A program made the translations under genes and the position numbers. This document shows, one piece after another, positions 48,580 through 60,800 of a stretch of DNA of 64,000 nt. Source of the stretch: Piper betle (lineage: Eukaryota > Streptophyta > Magnoliopsida > Piperales > Piperaceae); assembly GCA_033002965.1 (NCBI GenBank), contig JAURVB010014150.1, positions 1 to 64,000 of the forward strand, read 5' to 3'. The first letter of the stretch is position 1. Every line of letters starts with the position of its first letter. The notes below the pieces were generated by a model. The model did no database searches, had not been told where the DNA came from, and saw only the letters and a list, made by a program, of their open reading frames with translations.

Positions 48580-49042
48580 GCTAAAAATACGAAAAATAAA
48601 ATATGGTTATTGCCAAAAGAAGCTCAATGAATCACATCAATGTTTATTTTATCATTATTCACATCAATGTTGAAAAAGTAACATTTACATACAAAAATAA
48701 CATGTGACCTATCGGTTTTTCTGAGAGAGACTTTTCACTGATCAATTCACAATTCATTCAAAATACTAAAATTCAAGTTAAACCCAATTCAATCTCCGCT
48801 ATCAGCTCAGGTCAAGAGGTAAAAATTTATCACTGTCTATGAATTATGAAGTATTAGTGGCGTTGCATCTGAATCGGAAAAAAGCATTTGATGAATGGGG
48901 CAAATCCTTGGTATTTTATCCCAAGTCAGCTTATTTCATCGATTAATTTGGGATTTGCTAGAGACACAAGATCAATTTAAAACCCAAATATGTCTCCCCT
49001 GGTTGCACTGTATAATATCGTTTAGAGTGGAGGGATAAAATG
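48580..49042. other. Spacer after the tRNA array
   Basis: Contains the partial third repeat unit (to about 48720). The rest is likely the 3' UTR side of the RING gene; no other feature was seen. Confidence 0.4.
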
Positions 49043-52000
49043 CTACGGGACTGCGTCGGAAGGATGAGTGGGTGGTACGCCATCCATGTCTGCACTATCT
49101 GAAGCTGGATCTCCGAGAGCATGGATGGGCTCCTCATCCATGTTTGCACAATCGGAAGTTGAATCTCCAATAGAACGGATGGGCACTTCATCTGTGTTTG
49201 GACTAACTGAAGATGAATCCCCAAAAGCATGGACAAAAACCTCATCCCTTTTTGCGCTAGCTGAACTTGAATTTTTAAGAGCATGGATGGGCACTTCATC
49301 GATGTCTGCGCAAACTGAAGCTGAATCTCCAAGAGCATGGATGGATACATCATCCATTTCGGCACTAGTTGAATCTGAAACATTAAGAACATGGACGGTA
49401 TCTTCATCAATGTCTGCGCTAACTGACGCTGAATTTCTAAGTGCATAAATGGGAACTTTGTCCAAGTCAGAACTAAATGTAGCAGGACCTCCAAAAGCAT
49501 GCTTGGATGAGGAAGCTATGGGCAAACCGCCATGACACAGCACATATCGTAATTCCCACAGCAAAGTTTGGACAATTCTTGTTTGGTGCATCTTAATATC
49601 ATCTATCTCCTGCATTATTTTTGCTTGTTCTTCCACCAATGCTGCCAACTTCTTCTCCTATGTAAGAAACAAAAGCTGTTAAAAAAAAATTAAAACTCAC
49701 ATAGCACAAGCATTAAATATGAAAAAAACTGTTCTCAAAGAATTCACATATTCACTCAGAACGACCAAGTAAACTACCACATAATTGAGACTCATTGCCT
49801 ATGGTTTTGTAAAGAAAAGACTGACGAGTGGGAATTTACTAGACAAGGTGTCCATTCCATTTTAGATAATTTGAAAATATTTAGTGGAAGTAACTAGATG
49901 TTGCATTTCATTATAAACTATAATGTGCTTGAAATACTACTTATTACAAGGAAATGAGAATGACCTGTTCTAAGCTCCAAAAGCGAAAAGGAAAGCTAAC
50001 AATAATCAAAGAAAAATAATCACAACTACAAAATAGAACTTCAACTTAGCAATTAGTAGCAGCAGTAATAAAAACAAACATTTGGCAGTACAATGAGGGA
50101 GTGCATGCCGCCCATCTAGATCCATTTTTCTATGGAACTATAAATTGATATGCTGCCCAAAAATAAAGCCCAATTTGTAAGGCTCAAGCATGGAGCAGGC
50201 AACACAGTCCACTTTTATCACCAGACGCATTGGTATCCATAAGCAAAATTTTCAAATATGAAATCCTGCATAACATACATAAGAAGAAGAAACAAACCAT
50301 GATTTGTAAAATTATGCAATACCATCTCAGATCTAAGGTTTTACTACAAAACTGAAAACACAATATTTCACTGATATATTCACCACGACTGAGAAAATAA
50401 TGTAGAAAATTTCAACTACTGGATGTTACATCTCGTACTTAGAGAGCAAATTCCATAATCATAATTCATAATCCGCAAGTCACAAGAACACCAAGTAGGT
50501 AGTTGTAAGACACCTGTTGCGATTTAAATTCCTCTAAATTCTGGCTTAGTCCTTCAACCATTTTGACTGCATCCTCAATCTGCCACAAGAGAATCTTTAC
50601 TAGAATGAACATAGAGCAGCAGCTGGCATCTGCTAGACAATTTTCTATACAAACCATACCGCTTGCATTAACTCCATGTACTCAGTAATCTGAAGGGAAG
50701 AAAGCTTGGAATCCTAAAATTTTTTTTCAAAAAAAAATCTTAAATCTCTTTTCTGGCATGAGCATTTAAGCCTCTACATCAACTATTCACCAGAACAAAC
50801 CTTTAATGAATTCTTCCGTATGGCTGCTACTCGAGGCGGATATATTGGTCTAATATCATCTACATCACAGTGTCTTTTACATTTTGGACACTGCAAACAT
50901 GACAAACACTCACAAAATTGAAGTTTCAATCATTCATTGGAAAAAAAGAAGAAAGAAGCAATTTGACATTAAGGGAGAGAGCATCATACAGTATTCTTCT
51001 TCCATTTACAAATCCATTTTTCTAGACACATGCGACCAAATGTGTGTCCGCAAGCAAGTGAGCTGCAATCAGATTGATCTTTTAGAAGAAAAACAACCAA
51101 AAGAATACTACTTGCTACTGATTAAAAAAAACTGCCTCTCATTTTTTTCTCCCCTATTTTGTTCAAATAGTCCAAATGATTAAAATCAGGAATATTATTC
51201 AACCATGAACAATCATAAATCAATCAAAACTCACAACTTTTCTAGAATTACTTGAGTTCAAAATCACCTCCTCAGATCTGTCACAATCAGATTGATCATT
51301 CAGAAAAAAGTATTTCACAATATAACCAAAATCACTGCCCATTTCCCCATGAAAGGCCATCTTCAATTACTTAAAAAAAAACATTCTTGACTTCTTATCT
51401 CCCATTTTATTCAAAAAGTCTCCACAATTAAAATCAACATGGACTATTCCACAATAAAAAATTCTAACTCAATTTTCACAATCAAAATTGACCAGTTTCT
51501 TCAAACAATGTGATACCTAACCTGCCATTTATTCTCAATCCCGAAACCACATTGACTATAATTATTCTCCAATGCAAAAACCCTCTACCAGTCTCCAACA
51601 ACTAAAAAGCAAGAATGCCAGTCAAACATGACCTACTGTAAATCAAACGAAGTCCCTACCCTTCCATTTTCAGGATCTCAGTTGACCAAGAATTTTCAAC
51701 GAGATCAACATTTCTTCAAACTTTCAAACATTTTCCATGATTAAAAATCAAAACAACACATCACTTTTCTCTTTCCTGGATCTCGATTGTCCAAAAGCTG
51801 CCAACAATATACACATTTCTTCAAAATTTTGATCATTACCAATAATTAATCAACAAACCATTCAAATTAAATCAATTCATATCCTCCTATAGATCACATT
51901 TCAACCGAAAAAAGTCAATAACAAGAGCAAAAAAAATTAGTTCTTTTGCTAAAAAAACAATCAGAAACCCCCAATTAAAAAACATCTTCAAGATCATGCA

Positions 52001-53324
52001 GTTGACTCATTTCATTCCTGATCCCAAATACAGACAAAAGCTGCCAACAACAATCCATTCTAATTGAAGAACCATTTATTTCCAATATAAAAATCAACAT
52101 TCACTAACCATATTACTATTTATCGATTTTTTTATCAATTTTCGTCTGCAAATCAGTCAATAACCCTAACTTTCTATTACCTCCAATCCAACTTCCAAAA
52201 TAAAAAAACTTCAAGATCATGCATCAATCATACCCAATCCCAATCCCACATTATCAACAACAACAACAACAACAATAACAAGAAGATAAAAAACCCACTT
52301 TATTTAAAATCAAACCTCAATATTCATCAACCAATTATTCTCATAACTTTTTCAAGTAGTCATCCACAAATCAATCAAAAACCACAATTATATCAGAAGA
52401 TCATTCAATTAAAGTAACAAAAGAAAATCAAATTCATATATTTAAATTTATAAAATCAATCTACATCCTCCTCAATATTACTATTTATACAATTTCATCA
52501 ACTTTCATCTACAAATCAATCAATAACCCTAACTTTCTAGAACCTCCAATCCAAATTCCAAAATAAACAAAACTTCAAGGTCACGCAATCAAACCATACC
52601 CTTCCCAATCCCACATCAATATCAACAACAACAACAGGAGGAAGATAAACACAAACACTAGTTTTCAATCAAATCTCAATATTCATCAACCAGTTACTCT
52701 CATAAACTTTTATCAAATTTTTTGTCTAAAAACCAAACCAATCAAAAGATCATTCGATTAAACCAACAAATAATATCAAGATCACAAATTTAACTCATAA
52801 AATCAATCGACCTCATCCTCCATATTACCACTTATCAATTTTCATCAACAAACTCTCTACTACCACCGATCCAAATTCCCAACTGAACAAAAACTTCAAG
52901 ATCCACCAGTTATTCTTCCAACCAAGGATCAGTATTTCATCAACCAGGTAATTCAATTTATAAATTTTCATCTACAAACCAATCAAAAGCCCCAATACTG
53001 ATTCACATAATTCAATTAAACCAACCCACCCCACCTCCGAAAAATAAATAAATAAAGATAATACATTTAGCTTCAAGATCGTACATTCAATATCATACAC
53101 ATATAAAATAAAATTCGCCACGGACAAGAATCCAGAAAAAGAAAAAGAACCAATTTTTATCAACTTGCATCCAAGAAAGAACAAGCTCACCATGGCTGGT
53201 GCGGGCCGTCCTCCGTCCACGGCGCAAAGCAAACAGGGCAGTCCACCTCGTACTCCAAAACCCTATCCCCATCCACCGCCATCGCCGACCCTGCTTCCGG
53301 AATCGAACCTCCTCCCACCCTCAT
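49043..53324 (-). CDS. RING-HC E3 ubiquitin ligase-like protein (RFWD3-type RING)
   Basis: Six exons join in frame: 53191-53324, 50990-51062, 50801-50890, 50660-50689, 50514-50579 and 49043-49657 (1008 nt, 335 aa). The RING is split by introns: C29-P-V-C32 in exon 1, then CGHTFGRMC (49-57) in exon 2 and CPKC (70-73) in exon 3. As in RFWD3 proteins, Gly replaces the Cys usual after CGHxF. Residues about 100-165 (MVEGLSQNLEEFKSQQEKKL and on) are coiled-coil-like. The C-terminus (about 195-330) is a tandem ~20-residue repeat (DEVPIHALGDSAS type), not the WD40 domain of RFWD3. The first ATG in the RING frame is at 53324; a stop lies in frame upstream. Family knowledge implies E2-dependent ubiquitin transfer; the substrate is unknown. 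Confidence 0.88.
49060..49460. repeat. 60-bp coding minisatellite in the last RING exon
   Basis: About six and a half in-frame units of 60 bp, each encoding roughly D(I/M)DEVPIHALGDSASVSA. GCATGGATGG/GACACTTCATC-type landmarks recur every 60 bp on the plus strand. Length is a multiple of three throughout, so the frame is kept. Confidence 0.92.
51890..52900. repeat. ~360-bp tandem repeat in intron 1 of the RING gene
   Basis: Units start near 52150 and 52513 (AATCA(G/A)TCAATAACCCTAAC) with a shorter third near 52847 and a weak earlier one from about 51890. Shared blocks are CCTCCAATCCAA(C/A)TTCC, AACTTCAAG(A/G)TCA and ATTCATCAACCA. CAA microsatellites (52255-52280, 52625-52640) occur at matching places. 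The array lies toward exon 1 within the 2128-bp intron. Confidence 0.82.
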
Positions 53325-53559
53325 CTCCACCAACCCATCGTCCCCACCATCTCGCTCGCCGGAGTTTCCCGGGTAGACATCCAAGTCGTTGGAGGAAGGA
53401 TGGGAGAGGGGAACTCCTCGTCATCGTCTCCGGCGCCGGCGCCGGCGGCGTTGGCCGACATGGCAGGAGTGCTCTTGGAGGTGGTGGTAAGCCGCGAAAG
53501 GAAAAAGAGATGTGGGACATTGGACCATTTTAACGTGGGTCCCGGACTTCTTTTTTTTA

Positions 53560-54670
53560 GATAGTGATGGTTATTATTATTATTATTATTATTTATTATA
53601 AGGATTTAAAAGTTGCTATAAAATTTGGCTTTTACTTTTTCGGTTAAAACTTAAAATAACTACTTCAATTTTTTTAAATTTCGATAGTCTTTGAATATAG
53701 TTTTTTTGTTATTTAATTGAATCAAATTAAGTTGGCACATGTTATTAACTTGTTTTAGTTGAAATGGAGTTAAAATTAATATGAAATATTTCATCGGATT
53801 AAAGTCGAAAATTCAATTAAGATGTAAGATGCATTAAATCAAAACCAGATTTATTAGACAGGAGATCCTCTTTCGTATTCTTTATCGTGTCTCAACTAGT
53901 TGATAAAAAAATTAATAATAAATATATCTTTAAATCTACCTTATAAAAAGATTTGACGAATTTTTCTCTTTGATGGACCATTAGATCTATTCTCGTTCAT
54001 AAAAGAAAATTTTAATATTTTCATGAGATTAAAAGTAGAAAAATCTGTTAAGCAAAATACGACAAAAATAAAATAAATTATAACTAATCTATCTCTAAGT
54101 TGTTATGTGACTATCAAGGAAAATGAAATATAAATAAAATTTTATCTCTAATATATAAATAGTTCTCATTCATCTCATTATTTAATAAAATAAAAAATAA
54201 AAATTTACTTTTAAATTTAGAATCAACCTCTATCATCTCCGACTGTGGCATATGCCTAGCTTGGTGTCAAATCCCAAAAGAATCGATATTTGGCCTCAAT
54301 GGAGGGGCTCTTATGGAGTCCGGGGCCGGCCTAAGTCAACCAACTCAAAGCTCTCGACTCCGATTGGGTTCGGTTCAAAACTCATAACCCAAAGAATAGA
54401 AGTTTAGGAAATCAACAATCTTTAAATATTGAAAGTGTAAATTTGGTTTATCTTGTTTTTCATGCTTGATTCAGTCATGAAGTTGCTGATTTGTGATTAT
54501 TTATTAATTGGAGTGTTTTGATTGTTTTGTGACAGATTTTTGGGAAATTCTAAGAAATGAGCAATCTTTGAATGTTGAAAGTACCATTTTTGAAAAACAA
54601 AATTGGGTTAGAAGGGTTTACAAGTTTAGAACCACATATGCCGTTGGGAAAAGATTTGGTTTACACTTTT
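53560..54670. other. AT-rich spacer upstream of the RING gene
   Basis: A (ATT)n run at 53570-53597 and AT-rich DNA. A CG-richer patch (54240-54380) includes CCAACTCAAAGCTCTCGACT, possibly transposon-derived. Short open stretches near 54508-54800 look like nothing known. Confidence 0.4.
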
Positions 54671-55071
54671 ATAATGTGCAAAAGAGAGGGAGATGTCGGC
54701 CGAGAAGTGGCTACCCGGAATAATTTAGACTTTTTTTTATTTAACTCCAAATATAGTGTATGGAAGGGTGGATGTGATGTACAATATTCCAGACCCTAAC
54801 ACGAGATAAGGTGGGAGAAGAAAGAAGAAGAAGAACATTATTTTTGTGTTTTCATACATTGAAAAGTTCTGCCATAATATTATAATGTGCAAAAGAGAGT
54901 GAGAGGTAGGCCGAGAAGTGGCTGCCCAGAATGATTTGGACTTTTTTTATTTAAGCCCAGACATAGTGTATGGAAAGGTGGATGTGATGTACAATATTCC
55001 GACCCAGGGATAAGGTGGAAGAAGAAGAATAATAATATTATTTTTGTGTTTTCATACATTAAAAGTTCTTA
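54671..55071. repeat. Tandem direct repeat, two ~200-bp copies
   Basis: Copies at about 54671-54875 and 54882-55071 both run from TATAATGTGCAAAAGAGAG through GGCCGAGAAGTGGCT, GTGGATGTGATGTACAATAT and TTTTTGTGTTTTCATACATT. A few small indels separate them. Confidence 0.9.
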
Positions 55072-55369
55072 AGAATATTTTCTAGCATTGGTTTTGACAA
55101 AATAATGTAGAAAATTATTTTGTGTAAACAAGCACCTGCAATCTAAGATGTATAATGGTTTGCTTGATCACATAGCTTTATATTATGTTATACACAGAAC
55201 AATTAGTCGAAAAGGACAGAATGCTTCTGACAATTAAAAGAATTTTTTTACATTTACATCACATATATTATGATGAAGCAGTTTTTTGGAATTATTTATT
55301 TTTAATAACAAGCAAAAAAATGCTCTAAAACTAAGATAAAAGTAAAATTATGCAAAATCCTAGAATGGG

Positions 55370-55960
55370 TTTATAGAGAATGAACAATCTTCAAGTGTCG
55401 AAATTGTAAAGCTCATCAATTATTGAGAATTTTTTATGGTTATATGACTAATATATGGTTCCTATAGTAGGAAATGAAGAAGCTTGTACAATGAAATTGT
55501 AATTTGTTCGTTAAATAATTGGAATTTTCTGCCGCTATATGACATCTTTGTATATGAGTATATAGGAAATCGACAATATTTAAATTTAAGTGGTCATGTA
55601 AGTTTGATGTGCCGAGATTTTATAGGAAATGGATAGTCTTGAATGGTGAGTGTAAGTTGTTCATCTTTATTGATTAGATTGTATCTGTGGTTATATGACT
55701 TCTTTTGTGGAGTCATAGGAAATGAACAATCTTGAATGTTGAAAGTGTAATTTTTTATCTTCATTAATTGGAACGTCTTGGAGGTTATATGACTTCTGTG
55801 TGTATGAAATCATGAGAAATGGAAAATCATCAAAGATGACCAGGAAAATATTCTTTATCCTTCTGAGCTATTTTCTTCGAATGTTTTTTTCCATGGTTGC
55901 ATGACTTCTGTTTATACGAAATTGTAGGTAATGATACAATTTTTAAGCATGAAACTATAA
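55370..55960. repeat. Decayed ~95-190-bp tandem repeat
   Basis: Units start with a GGAAATGAACAATCTTGAAT-like line near 55375, 55565, 55624, 55718 and 55808, and most continue to GGTTATATGACTTCTG. The same line also occurs near 54410 and 54556, before the preceding repeat. Confidence 0.7.
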
Positions 55961-55969
55961 TTTGTTTAC

Positions 55970-56790
55970 CTTATTAGTTTTGGATGTCGTCGTGAGCAAT
56001 GTGCCAAAGCCTGAAAGGGGCTGCTTTTAGCTGATCGAGTCAAGATCGAAGTTGATGCATCTTATTTTTTAACTTGTGAGATTGATCGCGATGGGCTGAT
56101 TAATATAGAGCATTGTTCGAGAATATCTTCATCTTCTTCGACCGAATACCAAAGGGCATTAGAGACATGAATCTTAAACTAAGATCTTTGAAATTACAAG
56201 CTGCAAGATTTTAGATGATCAGATGCCCTTTCTCATGCCAACCCTCTTCTTTTATCCAAAAACATTAGTAAGACTAGAAATAATCTTGAGCAGATATGCC
56301 ATTATTTCATATGCAGAAGCAAACTAGATTTCTCTAATATTAGCTGCAGAAATGCAAAGTGTCTATATTTTTATGTGCAGTCCTAGTATGATGCCTATGT
56401 TGTTATACATTAAACTACAACGTTTAAAAAGCTTCATCCCAGTTAACTCCTTTTAAGGTATGTGATAGGAAGGGTATTGGGCATAAAAAGAACATGCCGC
56501 TTTGTTTTTTCTGGGTTTTGTAATATTTGTTAGATGTTGAAGCATCCACTTGGTGCCAGAAAGTTTATGTTGTTTATCCCAACCAAGCTTAGGATAAATG
56601 GTGTAAAGGACAATGTTGATTGGTAAAATTGAAGATCAATGATGCCGGGCTTCCAAATCAATCTTGTGGGTACATACAATTCAAAAAATATGTGAGTGAT
56701 TCATACACAACATCTATCTTTCTTATCAAAGGTTCTGCCAATTGATATGTTTTATAAATAATTGAAATTCAATTTCTTGGTCAGTATCTT
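55970..56790. other. Spacer, no gene recognised
   Basis: No protein-like ORF. Composition is mixed; it may be the 5' part of the decayed element that carries the zinc-knuckle ORF downstream. Confidence 0.35.
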
Positions 56791-56796
56791 CAATTT

Positions 56797-57195
56797 TTGG
56801 AAACTTATGCCCAATTAGTGAACCTACAAAAAGGTTATCATGGGCTGGCAAAATCAGAAGTGAAGGATAATCGATGTAACCGTGTTGTTCAAACTCTGAA
56901 GATGGCAAAGAAGAAAAGGGGAAAAACATGCCAAAATATACTCAAGCAGAAAACAGGAGGGCGACTGAATAACAACTCCACGGTGACTGCAAGAAGTAGC
57001 GAACAGCAGATTGTGGACGAACGTATGTGTTCTATGTGTGAGGGTTACCACCCCGGTAAGCCATGTTATTGGGCTACTGGAGCATGCTTTGTATGTGGGA
57101 AACTAGATCACGAAATTCAGATGTGCCCATTTATTCACCCGGATGTACTTTGTCACATGAAGGCTTTCAGCAGATACATTAGCACAGGTTCATAG
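56797..57195 (+). CDS. Zinc-knuckle ORF, probably gag-derived
   Basis: 132 codons. The N-terminal half is lysine-rich (KMAKKKRGKTCQNILKQKTG). The C-terminal half has two knuckles: CSMCEGYHPGKPC (CX2CX3HX4C) and CFVCGKLDHEIQMC (canonical CX2CX4HX4C). Paired knuckles after a basic stretch are typical of nucleocapsid-like ends of plant LTR-retrotransposon gag proteins (known pattern), which bind RNA. No protease, RT or LTR was found nearby. It could be a decayed element, a captured exon or a domesticated gag; the frame starting at 56797 is not proven to be expressed. Confidence 0.5.
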   Translation: METYAQLVNLQKGYHGLAKSEVKDNRCNRVVQTLKMAKKKRGKTCQNILKQKTGGRLNNNSTVTARSSEQQIVDERMCSMCEGYHPGKPCYWATGACFVCGKLDHEIQMCPFIHPDVLCHMKAFSRYISTGS

Positions 57196-57199
57196 GTGA

Positions 57200-57850
57200 G
57201 TTTAGTTATGGTTAACCAGATTGCCAGTATCGTATCATAGTCTGTTATCTTTCTTCATGAGAACAGTTTTGTTGCATGCACTTGTGCTGTACGTAAGGCC
57301 TCCGACTTTGTAATGTTGCTGGTTTGTGTGTAATGTTGCTGGTTTGTGTGGGGCGACGTCAGAGCTTTTTTGATTATTGTGGATTTGAGTAAAGGAGATG
57401 GTAGCATATATTGGATTATCGTTTTGGTGAACAGTGAGGGTGTTGATCTTTGCATTTGTCACAGATCTTGGATCTTTTCTTCAATTGTAAAAATATTGAA
57501 AGGAAAGAAAGAAAAGTCGAAAGAAAAAAATCCGAAACCATTTTTGAATTTCTTGAAGCCAGTAGTTTGGGAGTCATGAGTTTTAGAAGAACGATTGATT
57601 TAGCAGACAAGGTATGTTTTAATCAAAAACATTGAAGGGGAATATCTGGATATGAATTAGCTGGGTTTTCCAGTTCTTCAAAGCACAGGAAACTGCAAAC
57701 TGTAAATAACAAGCAAATTCATAAAGCAATTAAGAGCTAAATAAGTTCTTCAAGTAGTCGTTAGCAGTGGAACAGAGTTGGGCCTCAATCCCATGAAGCC
57801 AAATTTTGTAATAATATCATAACAGTCAATGACAATGGAGGTTGTCATCC
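57200..57850. other. Spacer between the zinc-knuckle ORF and the CDC25-like gene
   Basis: A 24-bp direct repeat (about 57312-57335 and 57330-57353, TGTAATGTTGCTGGTTTGTG) is visible. The last 200 bp are the likely 3' UTR of the minus-strand gene. Short ORFs here are not convincing. Confidence 0.4.
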
Positions 57851-60800
57851 TTACTGGCGACCTTTCTCACAAGGGATCTCAGTACAACGACATACTGGAT
57901 GACCGGCTGCTTCCCATCCATTAAACCCGCGTTCCAAAATCATAATCTTCTTAATTCCAACATCTTCTTTCAATTCAGACAAGTAGTCTGCGAACATCCG
58001 TGCACAAGTTGGGCCTCTAACCTACAAAAACGCATTGAAACATCAAGGACATCCAAGTGCACGTTGAACCAGTGAGCATTTGTTCGACTTTGTCAAGAGA
58101 AATATTGAGGACAAACATCGTGGTAGTTTGTGTAGTAATACTTTCTGGTTTAGAACAAATATTTTACTAACAATTACACAATAAGATATTTCAATTGGAC
58201 AGACAAAAACACGTAAGCATTTCTTACCCTCTTATTACACGCGGTGAGCTCCTAGTCTCAAAACTAATTGTGAATGAGCACAAGAAATCATTGGTATGAT
58301 CTAATCAGCATTGTTTTTCCAAGACGAGCATTTGCAAGTCAAAACATAAACAAGTCTACGGTTTTGGAGATGTTTATGAATAGAATCATGCTATACCAAC
58401 GTTCTTCACCCATGTTTTTTCACAAATTATGAAATAAAGATTGGTATTAATTGTGTTTCAGAAAATCTGATAGAGGTACTTATACAAGGACTTTGGTGGA
58501 GAACGTGGGGTGGAGAAAGTTGGTGTAACATTTTTCTTATGAATACAAGAACAAGGCATGAAAAAGGCATACACGTGACAAAACTATATAGAAAGTGAAA
58601 TATCGTGTTTGGTAAAGAAGATGAAATACACTCTAGAATTAAGCTCAAAAACTAACATAGCTTTAATTGTTCTGCTCGAAAGCTAAACCTGATTTAGTGT
58701 GAAAATATCTTCGTTGGCCACATAAAAAATGGAATAGAAATTTGTTGAACAATCTGCAGTTTCAGGGGAACTACCGTCATTTGCCTATTAATCTAAAACA
58801 ATGACAAGATCTATAAAGATATAGGCTTGGTAAGCTAAGGAATTTAAGTTTTACTCTTCAAAAGAATCATCAAATGAATAAAGCAAGCAAATGACAACTA
58901 AAGTTACTTTATAGCATTATTATGAATTATTCAACAAGAAGCACAAAAAAAAAAATCAGTATTTCTACATCAAAGCCATCAAGGTACACGATTGATCATG
59001 GAAGCTCTTTCAGTTGCTAAAGCCCCTATCACTGTAGTGTATTGCTGAATTAATATGCTCCATGGTATGTTTTAAATGAGTGCCTTCATCACACTAGGGT
59101 TATCACATACATATCCTGCCTTGGATGTACACACTCTTTTAAGAAAAACCAAATTTCTTGGTTTACTCAATCAACACTTTTGTTTAGAAGAAAATGACAG
59201 TGTGCACTTTTTATATTTCCCAACTATAACACACAAAAATTTCCCAATCACACTTCCCACTTAATACTCCACTTTCCATATGTCTAAAAACTTCATACAT
59301 ATAAGGTATTATGCCCTTGAAAACATGCAAGAATGCTTGCAAACTGAAGCTACCAAGTCTAGTAGCCTGTTTCTCCAAAAGAATCTAACATGCTACCCCT
59401 TCACATGATGAGTAACGCTGATCTTACAAGTTTGAAAATCAGATCACAAGAACTTTAATACTTGTGAATACTAACTCATAAGTTAACTCATCCGGATCTA
59501 CATCTAAATTGGATCCTGAAATGAGCTATAACACTTCCTAAATAAATGGCCACATGATGAAGGACCACTTGAAGTTTCTAGATTCCCCATATATGACCTA
59601 CAATAGCTACAATAACTATAATAGTCAAATTCATCATAAACAAGGCATGATCACAATTCACTGCAAGCACCAGCCAGCTAAAAAATGACAACAAATCAAT
59701 GATCTTATAAAGAGAAAAAATTAATTTTGGCAAGCCCAGATATCCAGATGATTCAAACTCTAATAAAAAAGAAAAGAAAAATTCAGAAAACAAAAAGATT
59801 ATTTATTATACATGCAGCATGCTGTTAAAAATGAAATGAGAGGCTCTCCTCACTCGGCCCTTCACTGCTAAAATTCTTCATTAGCAAGGAATATTTTACA
59901 AAAGCTCTACAGCCATCTAAAATTCAACCAAATAAATATTGGGTAAAAATCAACAATCTCCCAGAAACCAATTACTTGTCTAACTAAAAATTGTTTCACC
60001 TATTTCAGGAAATCAGGTTAGACTTGATCAACCAGTACTTCAATGCTCAAATTTAGCGTCAACGAGAACTGATAGCACTGGATACTGACAAATTTCCAAG
60101 TAACCACAAATCAATCAGCTAGATTGAGTAGAATTCAATTATCTCACAAACATAAATAATGAAACTTTAACTCATCACAGATACCAATTATCTATATAAA
60201 TTTTACACAAGAAATCATCTACTTGAGGTGATAAAATTGCATTCCATACTCATCATTCCAATGCTCAAATCCTCATCAACAGACCGCATTTAACCACAAA
60301 AATCCTACCAACCATAAATCCATCATCTAAATTGACTAGAATTCAATACTGCTCAAATTCATTATCAGCAAACCATATTTTACCATCAATAGATACTCAG
60401 GGTAAACCATGTTTTACCATCAATATACACTCAGTTAAAACCATATTTTAATATCATCTTCTCGGGTTACAGATTGTATGAGCATGCTCAGCTTCAATGC
60501 ACAAATTCCTCATCGACATACTATCTTTTACCACCAAAACTCCTACCAATTATAAATTAAACAGCTAAATTAACTAGAACCCAATAATATGGTCCAGTTC
60601 ATCACCAAGAAACCATATTTTACCAACAAAAATCCTTCCAACCACAAATCAACCAACTAAATTGTCAATGAAATCATAAACTCCAAAAGATTGACGCTTT
60701 ATCACATCACAACACCAAATCAACCAAACAACACCAAACTCACAAAAAACAGAAAAGAAAAAGAAAGATCCTCACTTTGCTTAGCGCGCAGTGGAAGACG

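Noticed and set aside
49068..49448. 126-codon plus-strand ORF with repeats
   Set aside because: Antisense of the 60-bp minisatellite in the RING gene; a repeat with a length multiple of three keeps several frames open.
53165..53564. Plus-strand ORFs over the RING exon 1
   Set aside because: Antisense shadows of the GC-rich first exon and 5' leader; the minus-strand RING cysteines and splice signals explain the coding signal.
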